Source: Allorhizobium ampelinum S4 (GTDB lineage: Bacteria > Pseudomonadota > Alphaproteobacteria > Rhizobiales > Rhizobiaceae). Taken from it: a DNA stretch of 64,000 bases. This document shows positions 9,047-17,842 of this stretch, one piece after another (position 1 is the first letter of the stretch; every line of letters begins with the position of its first letter). Location of the stretch: assembly GCF_000016285.1 (NCBI RefSeq), contig NC_011981.1, positions 62,001 to 126,000 on the forward strand. Direction: 5' to 3'. The position numbers and the translations under genes were made by a program. Under the pieces are notes generated by a model. The model had not been told where the DNA came from. It ran no database searches and worked only from the letters and a program-made list of their open reading frames with translations.

Positions 9047-9077
9047 AAAAGATGTTGTACCTAGTACAACATCTTTT
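9047..9077. promoter_or_regulatory. Long palindrome, probable IclR operator
   Basis: Perfect 14-base inverted repeat (AAAAGATGTTGTAC at 9047-9060 and its complement at 9064-9077) around a CTA spacer, placed 18 bases before the IclR start codon and about 80 bases from the divergent dehydrogenase start. A further related half-site, ATTGTACTAGATG, lies just upstream (9034-9046). The position in a divergent promoter is typical of autoregulated IclR-family repressors. Confidence 0.75.
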
Positions 9078-9095
9078 TGAGGGAGGTTTGATCCA

Positions 9096-9791
9096 ATGCC
9101 AGGCAATTCTTCAGGTGTCGCAGCTGTTGAACGCGCTGTTTCGATGCTGGAAGCTTTTACCGATGTCGACTATTCGTTGACGCTCGGAGAGCTTGCGCGT
9201 CGCACGGAACTCGACAAATCCACGGTGTTGCGCATCGCGCGCTCGCTTGCGAAATCCTCCATGCTCGTTCGCAATGATGATGCCAGCTGGCGGCTAGGGC
9301 CGAAGCTCGTGCGTCTCGGCGGGCTGTATCAATCCACGTTCAAGTCATCTGCGATCGTTGAGCCTTTGCTTGCCCAGATCAGCGATGAGAGCGGCGAGAG
9401 CGCTGCGGTTTACGTGAAAGAAGGCGTTGTCCGCGTCTGCCTTCATAGGCACGATTCCACACAATCGATCCGCCACTCGGCGCGTGTTGGCGATGCGATG
9501 CCGCTCGATCGCGGGGCGCCCGGGCGTGTCATTCTGGCTTTCACCGGTTCCAGCGGAAAGCTCTATGACGATATTCGCGCGAAGGGGTTTCATGTCACCA
9601 TCGGCGAGCGCGACCCACAGGTCGCGAGCGTCGCCGTCCCGGTCTACCGCGACGGACAAGCCCTCTTTGGCTCTTTGGCTTTGACCGGCCCGCCATCGCG
9701 TTTCAACGAAGAGGCCGTGTCGAAAAATCTCGAAATTCTCCGCGTTGCCGCGCGCAAGCTCAGCGCTGCGCTTGGAGGAGACCCCGGCTAG
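9096..9791 (+). CDS. IclR family transcriptional regulator
   Basis: Regulator of 231 residues. The N-terminal winged helix spans about residues 8-70 (VERAVSMLEAF, LTLGELARRTELDKSTVLRI), and the C-terminal GAF-like effector domain includes VCLHRHDSTQSIRHSARVGD and the PLDRGAPGRVILAF segment. The start follows GAGGGAGG. It is divergent from the dehydrogenase/RraA operon and immediately upstream of a TctCBA importer, so it probably controls both sides. Effectors of the family are usually small carboxylates, consistent with the neighbouring genes. Confidence 0.92.
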   Translation: MPGNSSGVAAVERAVSMLEAFTDVDYSLTLGELARRTELDKSTVLRIARSLAKSSMLVRNDDASWRLGPKLVRLGGLYQSTFKSSAIVEPLLAQISDESGESAAVYVKEGVVRVCLHRHDSTQSIRHSARVGDAMPLDRGAPGRVILAFTGSSGKLYDDIRAKGFHVTIGERDPQVASVAVPVYRDGQALFGSLALTGPPSRFNEEAVSKNLEILRVAARKLSAALGGDPG

Positions 9792-9842
9792 TTCCAGAGC
9801 GGGTGCCGGGCCCGCATAGCGTTCCTTGGGAGGAGCATATCG

Positions 9843-10802
9843 ATGAATATGATGAGAACAGCGATCTTGGCGGCCAGCAGTTTGCTTGCAACGATTGGCT
9901 CGGCCCATGCCGAGTGGCCGAAGGATCGACCCATTCAGATGATCGTTGCTTTCGCGCCGGGCGGCAGCACAGACGTCATGGCGCGTGCCATGCAGCCCTA
10001 TCTTGAAAAGGAACTGGGCGCAGACATCGTCATCGAAAATCGCCCCGGCGCATCGGGCGAAATCGCCTATACGGCGTTGGCAAAGGCCAAGCCGGATGGC
10101 TACACCTTCTCCTACATCAACACGCCCGGTTTCTTGTCCATGCAGGTGCAGAGAAAGCTCGGCTATGATCCAAAGACCATCAAGCCGATTGCCCGTATCG
10201 TAGACGACCCGGCGGCTATCGTCGTTCCTGCGGCGTCAGAAATCAAAACCATCGCGCAATTCATCGAAGCAGCGAAGGCAAAGCCCGGTGCGGTTTCGTT
10301 CGGCTCATCCGGCATCGGCACGGATGATCACCTTGCCATCATCATTCTCGGCGCTGAAGCCGGCACCAAGATCACGCATATTCCGTTCAACGGTGCTGGC
10401 GAAACCCGCACCGCGATCCTTGGCGCACAGGTGACCGGCGGCGGTCTCAACGTTAGCGAGTTCGGCGGAAACGATACGTCCGGCCTGCGGATGATCAATA
10501 CCTTCGGCAAGGAGCGCTCGCCTGAGCTTCCAGACGTGCCGACAGCCATCGAATCCGGTTTCAATGTCGAGATGACATCCGAGCGCGGCATCGCTGCTCC
10601 CCGCGAAGTGCCGGCTGAAATCGCCGACCGTTTCGCTGCCGCCGTCAAGGCAACGCTGGATAACCCTGAGTTCCAGAAGCAGGCCAAGCAGATGGCGCTG
10701 CCACTGGCTTATCTCAGCGGTCCTGACTGGGAAAAGGAAATGCCAACGCGTCTCGCTCGCTTCCAGAAGATCTGGGACACTACTCCTTGGGTGCAGCAAT
10801 GA
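9843..10802 (+). CDS. tctC: Tripartite tricarboxylate transporter substrate-binding protein (Bug/TctC)
   Basis: Periplasmic binding protein of 319 residues with an N-terminal signal peptide (MNMMRTAILAASSLLATIGS, cleavage around SAHAE). The Bug-family fold is marked by PIQMIVAFAPGGSTDVMARA and IVIENRPGASGEIAYTAL, where the backbone and conserved residues bind carboxylates. It delivers substrate to TctA/TctB, whose genes follow: the stop codon overlaps the tctB start (ATGA). It lies directly after the IclR gene. The ligand is likely a mono- or dicarboxylate, but the family is too diverse to assign one. Confidence 0.92.
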   Translation: MNMMRTAILAASSLLATIGSAHAEWPKDRPIQMIVAFAPGGSTDVMARAMQPYLEKELGADIVIENRPGASGEIAYTALAKAKPDGYTFSYINTPGFLSMQVQRKLGYDPKTIKPIARIVDDPAAIVVPAASEIKTIAQFIEAAKAKPGAVSFGSSGIGTDDHLAIIILGAEAGTKITHIPFNGAGETRTAILGAQVTGGGLNVSEFGGNDTSGLRMINTFGKERSPELPDVPTAIESGFNVEMTSERGIAAPREVPAEIADRFAAAVKATLDNPEFQKQAKQMALPLAYLSGPDWEKEMPTRLARFQKIWDTTPWVQQ

Positions 10803-11260
10803 GCGTTAAGCCTGTAGCAAACGGTCGGGACTTTCCCGATATTCTTGCGGGTGGCGTACTGATATTTCTGGGAGCGCTTGGCCTTTGGGCCGGGCGCGAC
10901 CTGACATACGGCACTCCGGCAATGATGGGCCCCGGTTTCCTTCCGAAGTCCCTCTGCGCCATCATCGCGCTCATCGGCGTGATCGTCCTTATCAAGGCAC
11001 TTTCCAAGCCGCATGAGTCACTGGATGCGGTTAACCCCAAGCCGTTGCTTATTCTGGTCGCCGCCATCGCAGGATTTGCGTTTGCAGCCGAACGCTTCGG
11101 CTTTGTCGCTGCAACCATCTGGCTTCTGGTTGTGGGAAGCCTTGCCGATCCGGAATCGCGCTGGAAGGAGATTTTCATCTCGACCGCAGTGCTGACGACG
11201 CTCGGCGCGCTTCTCTTCGTTTACGGACTTGGCGTCCAGATGCCGATTTGGCCCTTCTGA
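10799..11260 (+). CDS. tctB: Tripartite tricarboxylate transporter small membrane subunit TctB
   Basis: Small membrane protein of about 153 residues with four hydrophobic segments, as expected for TctB. The N-terminal region DILAGGVLIFLGALGLWAGR and the GPGFLPKSL motif are typical. I choose the ATG at 10799 because it overlaps the tctC stop; an in-frame ATG at 10787 would lie inside tctC. It acts with TctA in the inner membrane in secondary (ion-coupled) uptake of carboxylates. Confidence 0.9.
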   Translation: MSVKPVANGRDFPDILAGGVLIFLGALGLWAGRDLTYGTPAMMGPGFLPKSLCAIIALIGVIVLIKALSKPHESLDAVNPKPLLILVAAIAGFAFAAERFGFVAATIWLLVVGSLADPESRWKEIFISTAVLTTLGALLFVYGLGVQMPIWPF

Positions 11261-11291
11261 CGACCTTTCCTGATTTGATCGGATTATTTCG

Positions 11292-12800
11292 ATGGCTTTT
11301 CTCGACGTCCTTATGCTCGGATTCTCCGAGGCCCTGACACCAACCAACTTAATGTTTTGTTTCATCGGCGCGCTTCTGGGAACCCTGATCGGCGTCTTGC
11401 CGGGTATCGGCCCGACCGCAACCGTGGCGATTCTTCTGCCGGTGACGTTCTTCCTGCCGCCGCTTGGGGCTTTGATCATGCTGGCCGGCATTTTCTACGG
11501 CGCGCAATATGGTGGCTCGACAACGGCCATTCTGGTCAATCTTCCCGGTGAAGCCTCGGCGGTGGTAACCGCGATCGACGGGTACCAAATGGCACGAAAG
11601 GGCAGGGCGGGTGCCGCCTTGGCCATTGCAGCGCTTGGCTCCTTCTTCGCGGGCACGGTCGCAACGATCGCGCTGGCAGTTGCCGGACCGACGCTGTCTG
11701 CCTTCGCACTGTCCTTCGGACCGGCCGAGTATGTAGCGCTATGTATCTTCGGTCTGCTCGCGGCCACCATTCTCGCCCATGGTTCTGTCGTGAAAGCCAT
11801 CGGCATGGTCTGCCTCGGTCTCGTGCTCGGCATGGTTGGCATTGACGTCAACAGCGGCTCGGCCCGCATGACGTTCGGCTCGACCGACCTTTATGATGGC
11901 ATCGATTTCGTCGTGATAGCGGTCGGTCTGTTCGGGATCGCGGAAATTGCCACCAATCTCGAATCCAAGGAAATCCGCGGCGTTCTGCAAAGCAAGATCG
12001 GTCGGCTGTGGCCGACGCGGGAGGAATTCAAGGACAGCTGGGCCGCAGTTCTGCGCGGCACCGGCGTTGGAACGATCCTCGGCGTTCTCCCGGGTGGCGG
12101 CGCGACGTTGAGCGCCTTCAGCGCCTATTCCGTCGAAAAGCGCATTTCGAAGACGCCGGAGAAATTCGGTCACGGTGCGATTGCAGGTGTTGCCGGACCG
12201 GAGGCTGCGAACAATGCCGGTGCGCAGGCATCGTTCATTCCGCTTCTGACGCTGGGTATCCCCTCCAATTCGATCATGGCCATGATGCTGGGCGCGATGA
12301 CGATCCACGGCATCACCCCCGGCCCATCGGTCATCCAGAACCAGCCGGAACTGTTCTGGGGTCTGGTCGCATCGATGTGGCTCGGCAACGCCATGCTGCT
12401 CGTCATCAATCTGCCGCTGATCGGACTGTGGGTGAAGCTGCTGCAGATTCCGTACCGCCTGATGTATCCGGCTATTTTGCTGTTCTGCTGCGTGGGTGTT
12501 TACAGCGTCAGCAATCGTGGCTTCGACGTGGCACTGGTCATCCTCTTCGGTATCCTTGGATACGTCCTGCGGAAGGCAAAATGCGAGCCGGGTCCTCTGC
12601 TTCTTGGCTTCGTTCTGGGCCCGCTTCTGGAAACAAACCTGCGCCGTGCAATGCTCTTGTCGCAGGGTGACTGGCTGGTTTTCTTCGAGCGACCGATCAG
12701 CGCCGTCCTCCTGGTCATCACGGTCGCGATGCTGCTGACGCTGATCCTTCCCACCATTCGCAAGAACAGAAAAGCCGCGTTCGAAGCGAGCGAAGACTGA
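11292..12800 (+). CDS. tctA: Tripartite tricarboxylate transporter large membrane subunit TctA
   Basis: Integral membrane permease of 502 residues, normal for TctA. Family signatures include LGTLIGVLPGIGPTATVAIL near the N-terminus, FYGAQYGGSTTAILVNLPGE, and a second copy of the GxxxGxxPGxG-type motif (GTILGVLPGGGATLSAF). It is the last gene of the tctCBA operon, ending in an intrinsic terminator at 12804-12830. It forms the transport channel using the periplasmic TctC. Confidence 0.95.
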   Translation: MAFLDVLMLGFSEALTPTNLMFCFIGALLGTLIGVLPGIGPTATVAILLPVTFFLPPLGALIMLAGIFYGAQYGGSTTAILVNLPGEASAVVTAIDGYQMARKGRAGAALAIAALGSFFAGTVATIALAVAGPTLSAFALSFGPAEYVALCIFGLLAATILAHGSVVKAIGMVCLGLVLGMVGIDVNSGSARMTFGSTDLYDGIDFVVIAVGLFGIAEIATNLESKEIRGVLQSKIGRLWPTREEFKDSWAAVLRGTGVGTILGVLPGGGATLSAFSAYSVEKRISKTPEKFGHGAIAGVAGPEAANNAGAQASFIPLLTLGIPSNSIMAMMLGAMTIHGITPGPSVIQNQPELFWGLVASMWLGNAMLLVINLPLIGLWVKLLQIPYRLMYPAILLFCCVGVYSVSNRGFDVALVILFGILGYVLRKAKCEPGPLLLGFVLGPLLETNLRRAMLLSQGDWLVFFERPISAVLLVITVAMLLTLILPTIRKNRKAAFEASED

Positions 12801-12803
12801 CAT

Positions 12804-12830
12804 AAAAGGGCGCCGAGAGGTGCCCTTTTT
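12804..12830 (+). terminator. Intrinsic terminator after tctA
   Basis: Hairpin with arms AAAAGGGCGCC and GGTGCCCTTTT (one G-U pair) around a GAGA loop, ending in a T-run. It starts three bases after the tctA stop and separates tctCBA from the following flavoenzyme gene. Confidence 0.9.
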
Positions 12831-12890
12831 CACTGTCTTCGAGGCAAATCAAAAGGCCCCCTCGGTGGTCATCGGTGAAGGCTGAAAATC

Positions 12891-14069
12891 ATGGTTTCCG
12901 CTCTTTTTGCTTCGGCGGGGCATCGCTTGCGCGATGTCCTATCTCTTGATGATTTCGAGGTTCTGGCGAAACGTCATTTGCCGGGGCCGCTCTTTGGATA
13001 CATTGCCGGGGCAAGCGAGACCAATGCCTCGTTGCGCATGAATGCCGAGGCGTTCAGGGACATAAGCCTCACGCCACGGGTTCTCAGAAACGTTTCGACC
13101 AGAACCACAAAGACAATCTTGTTCGGCGAGGAATGGAGCGCACCGTTTGGGATCGCGCCGATGGGTATAAGCGCCCTGATGGCCTATCGCGGCGATCTCG
13201 TTCTTGCCAAGGCTGCGCAGGATGCCGGGATTGCCATGATCATGAGCGGCTCATCCCTGATACGGTTGGAGGAGATTATCGAAGCTGCACCTCGATCATG
13301 GTTTCAAGCCTATCTACCGGGCGAGCCGGACCGGATCGATGGATTGATAGATCGCGTGGCTTCGGCAGGCTACAAAACTCTTGTTCTGACGGTGGATACC
13401 GCCGTACTGGCCAATCGCGAAAACAATATCCGCGCTGGCTTCTCGACACCTCTTCGGCCAAGCCTTCGTCTTACCTGGCAGGGAATGACCCATCCGGCAT
13501 GGACGATTGGGACTTTCGCACGAACGATACTCACTCACGGCATCCCCCATTTCGAGAATTCGTATGCGACACGCGGCGCGCCGATCATTGCGTCGAACGT
13601 CATGCGAGACTTCGGCAAGAAGGATCATCTGAGCTGGGGCCATTTCAGCCGTATCAGGCAAAGATGGACGGGGAACCTGGTCGTGAAGGGGATACTTCAT
13701 CCCGAAGATGCAGCCATGGCCGCAGAGCGTGGGGCAGATGGTATCATCGTGTCCAACCATGGCGGCAGACAACTTGATGGCGCTATAGCCCCGATGAAAG
13801 CTCTGCCTGCGATAGTGGATAGAGTAGGATCAGACACGGTCGTCATGATCGATGGTGGTATTCGTCGGGGGACAGATATGGTAAAAGCCCTCGCGCTTGG
13901 TGCAAAATTTGTGTTCGTAGGCAGGCCGTTCGTCTACGCCGTGGCGGTAGGTTCAAAAGCGGGTGTCGCGAAAGCCACCAGCATTCTTTCAGATGAATTG
14001 CATAGGGATATGGGGCTGTTGGGTGTGACAGAAATTATTGAGCTTCCATCAATTCTTACTCGCATCTGA
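12891..14069 (+). CDS. FMN-dependent alpha-hydroxy acid dehydrogenase/oxidase
   Basis: TIM-barrel flavoenzyme of 392 residues in the L-lactate dehydrogenase (LldD)/glycolate oxidase/mandelate dehydrogenase family. It oxidises an L-2-hydroxy acid to the 2-oxo acid with FMN. Visible family features: APFGIAPMGISALM near residue 85, the FMN phosphate-binding DGGIRRGTDMVKALALGA block, and the active-site His-Gly-Gly-Arg in IIVSNHGGRQLDGA. It follows the tctCBA terminator, so it may have its own promoter, but its function fits metabolism of an imported hydroxy acid together with the D-2-hydroxyacid dehydrogenase upstream. An IS6 end lies 31 bases after its stop. Confidence 0.9.
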   Translation: MVSALFASAGHRLRDVLSLDDFEVLAKRHLPGPLFGYIAGASETNASLRMNAEAFRDISLTPRVLRNVSTRTTKTILFGEEWSAPFGIAPMGISALMAYRGDLVLAKAAQDAGIAMIMSGSSLIRLEEIIEAAPRSWFQAYLPGEPDRIDGLIDRVASAGYKTLVLTVDTAVLANRENNIRAGFSTPLRPSLRLTWQGMTHPAWTIGTFARTILTHGIPHFENSYATRGAPIIASNVMRDFGKKDHLSWGHFSRIRQRWTGNLVVKGILHPEDAAMAAERGADGIIVSNHGGRQLDGAIAPMKALPAIVDRVGSDTVVMIDGGIRRGTDMVKALALGAKFVFVGRPFVYAVAVGSKAGVAKATSILSDELHRDMGLLGVTEIIELPSILTRI

Positions 14070-14100
14070 AATTTCGTTCCGTCGCCAAAACTGGAAAATG

Positions 14101-14700
14101 GGCTCTGTTGCAAAGATTTCAAATCGAAACGAAATTCCCTAACCTACTTCGTCAAGCGGCCTGACTTTCTCGGTTCTGGGCGAGCAGTGCCGAGGCTTCC
14201 GTGAGAGCGTTTGGCCCGATACCGAAAGTACGCTCATCGATCCTTGCTTCTCCACAAATGTCGCCCGTCAGGTTGAAAATGGCTGCCTGACCTTTGCGCA
14301 CAGCGCGCATGACCTCAAAACCCTTGATCGTGGCGTAGGCGGTTTTCAGCGTTTTGAACCCTCTCACCGATCTGATCAACTGCTTCAGCTTGCCGTGATC
14401 AGCCTCAATGACGGTGTTCAGATATTTGACCTGCCGGTGCATGAACTCTGCGGGGTATTTGCCTTTAGTCTTCAGTTGCGAAAGCGCGATACGGTAGGTC
14501 GGTGCCTTGTCGGCGTTGATGACGGTCGGTGTCTCCCAATCCTTCAGGTCATTTAAGGCTTTGTCGAGAAAGCGCTTCGCCGCTTTGGCATTGCGGGTCG
14601 GGGAAAGATAAAAATCAATCGTGTTGCCGAGTTTGTCGACAGCCCGGTAGAGATAAGTCCATCGTCCGCGAACCTTAATGACAGTACCAGCGTACCGCCC
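14101..14700 (-). mobile_element. IS6 family element, truncated
   Basis: The left end is intact, with the terminal repeat GGCTCTGTTGCAAAGATTT starting at 14101. Homology to an IS26-like transposase is lost at about 14690-14700, where the other third of the element is missing. The remnant therefore consists of the terminal repeat plus the C-terminal two thirds of the transposase gene. Confidence 0.85.
14152..14700 (-). pseudogene. IS6 (IS26-like) transposase, N-terminus missing
   Basis: The recognisable part runs from KVRGRWTYLYRAVDKLGNTI through INADKAPTY (second catalytic Asp) and VIEADHGKLKQLIR (catalytic Glu) to the C-terminus. The first catalytic Asp is lost: the normal DETYVKV segment reads AGTVIKV. 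The open frame continues to 14820 into sequence unrelated to IS6 transposases. Because the HTH region and the first Asp are gone, I treat it as inactive. Confidence 0.85.
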
Positions 14701-14851
14701 AAAGGATAACCTCACCCTGAAAATGGCGCACTTGAACCGAAGGTCCACGTCGTTTCGCAAACGCAGGCACCGGACATCGACGCTTGCGGCCAGTGTTGCG
14801 GCGCTGGCTGTGCCCAGCAATAGGGGTCGGTTCCGCTATCAGTGCAGTTGT

Positions 14852-15577
14852 TCAAAAGATGCTATTGACCAGCGCACGTACATCTTGCTCCGAATAGGGC
14901 TTGGTGAGGAATGGCGCGAGGGTGAGCCGAAAGACTTGTGTTGCGAGTTGATCAAGCGTCATGCTTGTTTGCAACAGATGTGTCAGATGGCCAATATTGT
15001 TGAAATGGGCAAGTCCATGCGGTGACAGAACAAGATAGGTCGCAATGGCGCGTGGGTCAGCATCAATGATGTCTCCCTCAGACTGGCATTGGCGCACCAG
15101 TCCTACGAGGTTTCCAAAGGCTGTCCGTTCACCCTTGCGGGCTTCTTCCCATTCACCCGCCAGATTTACATCAAACATCACGCGGAAGAAGCCAACGTTT
15201 TCCATGGCAAAACGCACATAGGTTGCCCCCATTTGTTCCAGCCTCGCCAATGGAGGCAGGTCAGGGGCCTCAATCGTGCGATTTTGATAAAGGGCCAACT
15301 GGCGAAAACCCTCACTCGACAGTTCGGCGAAGAGAGACGCCTTATCGGAAAAGTGGCGATAGACAGCGGTGTGGCTTACCTTTTCGCGCATGGCAAGCTC
15401 CCTGAGGCTGAAGGCTGGGCCGTCCCGTTCCACAGTCAGTTCAAGTGCTGATCTAAGCAAATCCTCACGCAGATTTTTGCGATGATAAGGCTTGTCCGCC
15501 GCGACGGCGGGAACAGACTTTGCAGCTCCTGCCAAAGGTTTTCGCTCGCTGCCCGCGTTATCCTCGATATGCTTCAT
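14852..15577 (-). CDS. TetR family transcriptional regulator
   Basis: Repressor of about 241 residues. The N-terminal TetR HTH reads REDLLRSALELTVERDGPAF, SLRELAMREKVSHTAVYRHF, SDKASLFAEL; the C-terminal part has the helical ligand-binding domain of the WHG type (PHGLAHFNNIGHL near the end). The start at 15577 follows AAGAGGGACC; a longer frame to 15652 lacks such a site. It is divergent from an ABC transporter/amidase operon with a palindrome (15718-15742) in between, so it most likely represses that operon in response to its substrate. Confidence 0.9.
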   Translation of the reverse strand: MKHIEDNAGSERKPLAGAAKSVPAVAADKPYHRKNLREDLLRSALELTVERDGPAFSLRELAMREKVSHTAVYRHFSDKASLFAELSSEGFRQLALYQNRTIEAPDLPPLARLEQMGATYVRFAMENVGFFRVMFDVNLAGEWEEARKGERTAFGNLVGLVRQCQSEGDIIDADPRAIATYLVLSPHGLAHFNNIGHLTHLLQTSMTLDQLATQVFRLTLAPFLTKPYSEQDVRALVNSIF

Positions 15578-15717
15578 GGTCCCTCTTGGGGCGATCGTTT
15601 TTTGATGTCGCTCGCCGTTTTCTCTACTACGCGCGTTCACACAACACACCAACCCTTTTTACGCAGCCAACGCATGCAAGGCAAAGGCCTGCTTGACTCG
15701 GGCTTTGTTTGCTGCTC

Positions 15718-15742
15718 ATTATGTTTACAGTGGAAACATAAT
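15718..15742. promoter_or_regulatory. Palindrome, probable TetR operator
   Basis: Perfect 9-base inverted repeat ATTATGTTT / AAACATAAT separated by seven bases, in the intergenic space between the TetR gene and the ABC-transporter operon, 38 bases before the ATG at 15781. Size and position fit a TetR dimer site overlapping the operon promoter. Confidence 0.65.
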
Positions 15743-15780
15743 AATCCATAAAAAATAAACTCAACCGAGTGGGAACGACA

Positions 15781-17088
15781 ATGAAAAGCTTAACAAGCGC
15801 GGACCGGCTGTCGCGCACCATCAGCCGTCGCACGATTGTCAAAGGCGCGGGCGCTCTCGCCCTTGGTACGCTCATGAGCCCCCATGTCGTGCGGGCCTCA
15901 TCGGGTAAAATCAAGATTGGCTATATCGGTTGTCTGTCTGGCCTGCGGGCAGAATTCAGCGTTGCCGATCTGTGGACCATCAACCAGATGAAGGCGCTGG
16001 TGGCCAAAGGCCTTGATGTCGGCGGCAAGACCTATGAGGTCGAATTTGTCATTCGTGACAATCAGTCAGACGTCAATCGTTCCGCAAGCGTTGCCAGCGA
16101 ACTGGTTTTGCGCGAGCGTTGCAATCTTGTGCTTGTGGCGGATGGTGATGGTGCCTTGGCAATCGGTGAATTGGCCGATACGCGGCGCGTGCCGGTGATT
16201 TCCACCATGATGCCGTGGGAGGGGCTGTATGCGGCACGGGGAAGCACACCCGAAAAAGGTTTTCCCTACACCTTTCACTTCTTTCCGTCCTCTGCATCCA
16301 TCTTGCAAAACTATGTGGGCATGTGGAACGCGGCCGGAACCAATGGCCGTGTCGGCACGATCTATCTCGATCATGCCGTGGGCCGTGCCCTGATGGACCC
16401 TGCCCACGGCCTGCCCGCCCAGATGAAACAGGCGGGCATGACCGAAGTTGCCGCCGGGGCCTTTCAGCTTGGAACAACCGATTTTTCCAACCAGATTGCC
16501 CGCTTCAAGGATGGAAACTGCGACGTGCTGGCAGGGTATATGTTCCAGCAACATTTCGTCACCTTCTGGAATCAGGTCCGGCAGGCGGGATTGACGCCCA
16601 AAGTCTGTACGTTTGCTGCGGCTTTTGCCTTTTCAAGCACGATGGAAGCGCTGGGCAAATCCGGCGACGGCATGACAACGGATGTCTTCTGGACGCCGAG
16701 CTATCCCTATAAATCCTCGCTGACCGGCATTGGTGCCCGTGATCTTGCCAATCAATGGCAAAATGAATCGGGCAAACAGTGGTTGCAGCCACTTGGCTAT
16801 ATCCATGCGCTGTGGGAGGTGGGTTTTGCGGCCTTGAAACAATCGACCGATCCGCGTGATGCCAATGCTGTGCGCACCTCCATTGCCAATCTGGACATTG
16901 AAACCATGGCGGGCCGGGTGAACTTCAAAACCACGACCAAGAAAAGTATTGCCGATATGCCGATGGCGGCCGGGCAATGGCGCTTTGATGCGGCAGCGAA
17001 ATTTCCGTTTGATCTGGATATTGTTTACAATGCTCTGGCCCCGGAAATTCCAGTCACAGCACACCTCCGGCGCCTTCAAAATGCATAG
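15781..17088 (+). CDS. Branched-chain-type ABC transporter substrate-binding protein (Tat-exported)
   Basis: Periplasmic binding protein of about 435 residues, Peripla_BP_6/LivJ type. The N-terminus carries a twin-arginine signal (TISRRTIVKGAGALALGTL) before KIKIGYIGCLSGLRAEFS, the usual start of the mature domain. The fold continues with VVSTMMPWEG-like and NGRVGTIYLDHAVGR segments. The urea/short-chain-amide branch (FmdD/UrtA-like) is a plausible relative because the operon ends in an amidase. The ATG at 15781 is preferred over a GTG at 15769. Its stop overlaps the next ATPase gene, so it is the first gene of a six-gene operon. Confidence 0.88.
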   Translation: MKSLTSADRLSRTISRRTIVKGAGALALGTLMSPHVVRASSGKIKIGYIGCLSGLRAEFSVADLWTINQMKALVAKGLDVGGKTYEVEFVIRDNQSDVNRSASVASELVLRERCNLVLVADGDGALAIGELADTRRVPVISTMMPWEGLYAARGSTPEKGFPYTFHFFPSSASILQNYVGMWNAAGTNGRVGTIYLDHAVGRALMDPAHGLPAQMKQAGMTEVAAGAFQLGTTDFSNQIARFKDGNCDVLAGYMFQQHFVTFWNQVRQAGLTPKVCTFAAAFAFSSTMEALGKSGDGMTTDVFWTPSYPYKSSLTGIGARDLANQWQNESGKQWLQPLGYIHALWEVGFAALKQSTDPRDANAVRTSIANLDIETMAGRVNFKTTTKKSIADMPMAAGQWRFDAAAKFPFDLDIVYNALAPEIPVTAHLRRLQNA

Positions 17089-17842
17089 GTCGTCTGAGGC
17101 TCAGGACAATGTCATTCTGCGCATCGACAATCTGAACAAGAGCTTTCAAGCCCTCCATGTCACTCGTCAGGTGACATTTGATTTGTTGAGCGGAGAATGT
17201 GTCGGCCTCATTGGGCCGAATGGTGCGGGAAAAAGCACTCTGCTGGGCCTGCTTTCGGGCAGTCTCAGGCCGGATTCCGGAACACTCACGCTGGATGGTG
17301 CCAACGTAACCCCGTTTGCGCAATTCAAAAGGGTTCGCAGCGGGATTGCCAAGGCAAGCCAGATTCCCCAGACGTTTGATCGCCTGCTGGTGTTCGACAA
17401 TGTTCGGGTTGCGGCGCTGTATGGGGCTGGAATCCGTGAAAAGGAAGCGGCAGACTGGACAGCGGATGTTCTGAGCCAGTGTGGGCTTGGCGATAAAGCG
17501 CGGCGCGAAACCCGCACCCTTGGCCTTCTGGATCGAAAACGGCTGGAACTGGCAAAGGCCGTGGCCGCACGTCCGCGCGTGTTGTTACTCGATGAAGTGG
17601 CAGCCGGACTGACGGAGCCAGAAATTCTCGAAATCGTGAAGCTGGTCGAGCGGTTAAAGCCGGGTCGTGCGACGGTTTGGGTTGAGCATATTCCCTATGC
17701 CCTTCGAGATGTCTGCGAGCGCCTCATCCTGATGGATGCCGGGGCCAAGCTGCTCGATGGTCCATTCCACACCGTCTGGCAGGATCCGAAATTGCATCAG
17801 ATCTACATGGGGGTTCCCGATGGCACCACTTTTGACGTTTGA
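17081..17842 (+). CDS. LivG-type ABC transporter ATP-binding protein, degenerate signature motif
   Basis: Cytoplasmic ATPase of about 253 residues. Walker A is GPNGAGKST, Walker B is VLLLDEVAAGL, and the H-loop is VWVEHIPYAL. The expected LivG signature (LPYGQQRRLE-like) is replaced by LGLLDRKRLELAKA, losing the canonical Ser/Gly-Gly residues; the Pro of the LLLDEP motif is also Val here. It starts within the end of the binding-protein gene (ATGCATAG) and overlaps livF by 23 bases. It probably works as a heterodimer with the next ATPase, which has a normal signature. Confidence 0.88.
   Translation: MHRSSEAQDNVILRIDNLNKSFQALHVTRQVTFDLLSGECVGLIGPNGAGKSTLLGLLSGSLRPDSGTLTLDGANVTPFAQFKRVRSGIAKASQIPQTFDRLLVFDNVRVAALYGAGIREKEAADWTADVLSQCGLGDKARRETRTLGLLDRKRLELAKAVAARPRVLLLDEVAAGLTEPEILEIVKLVERLKPGRATVWVEHIPYALRDVCERLILMDAGAKLLDGPFHTVWQDPKLHQIYMGVPDGTTFDV

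Noticed and set aside
11739..12833. Long open frame on the minus strand (364 codons) opposite tctA
   Set aside because: It is antisense to a clear TctA gene, has low-complexity charged composition typical of a mirrored GC-rich coding frame, and no recognisable domain or ribosome binding site.
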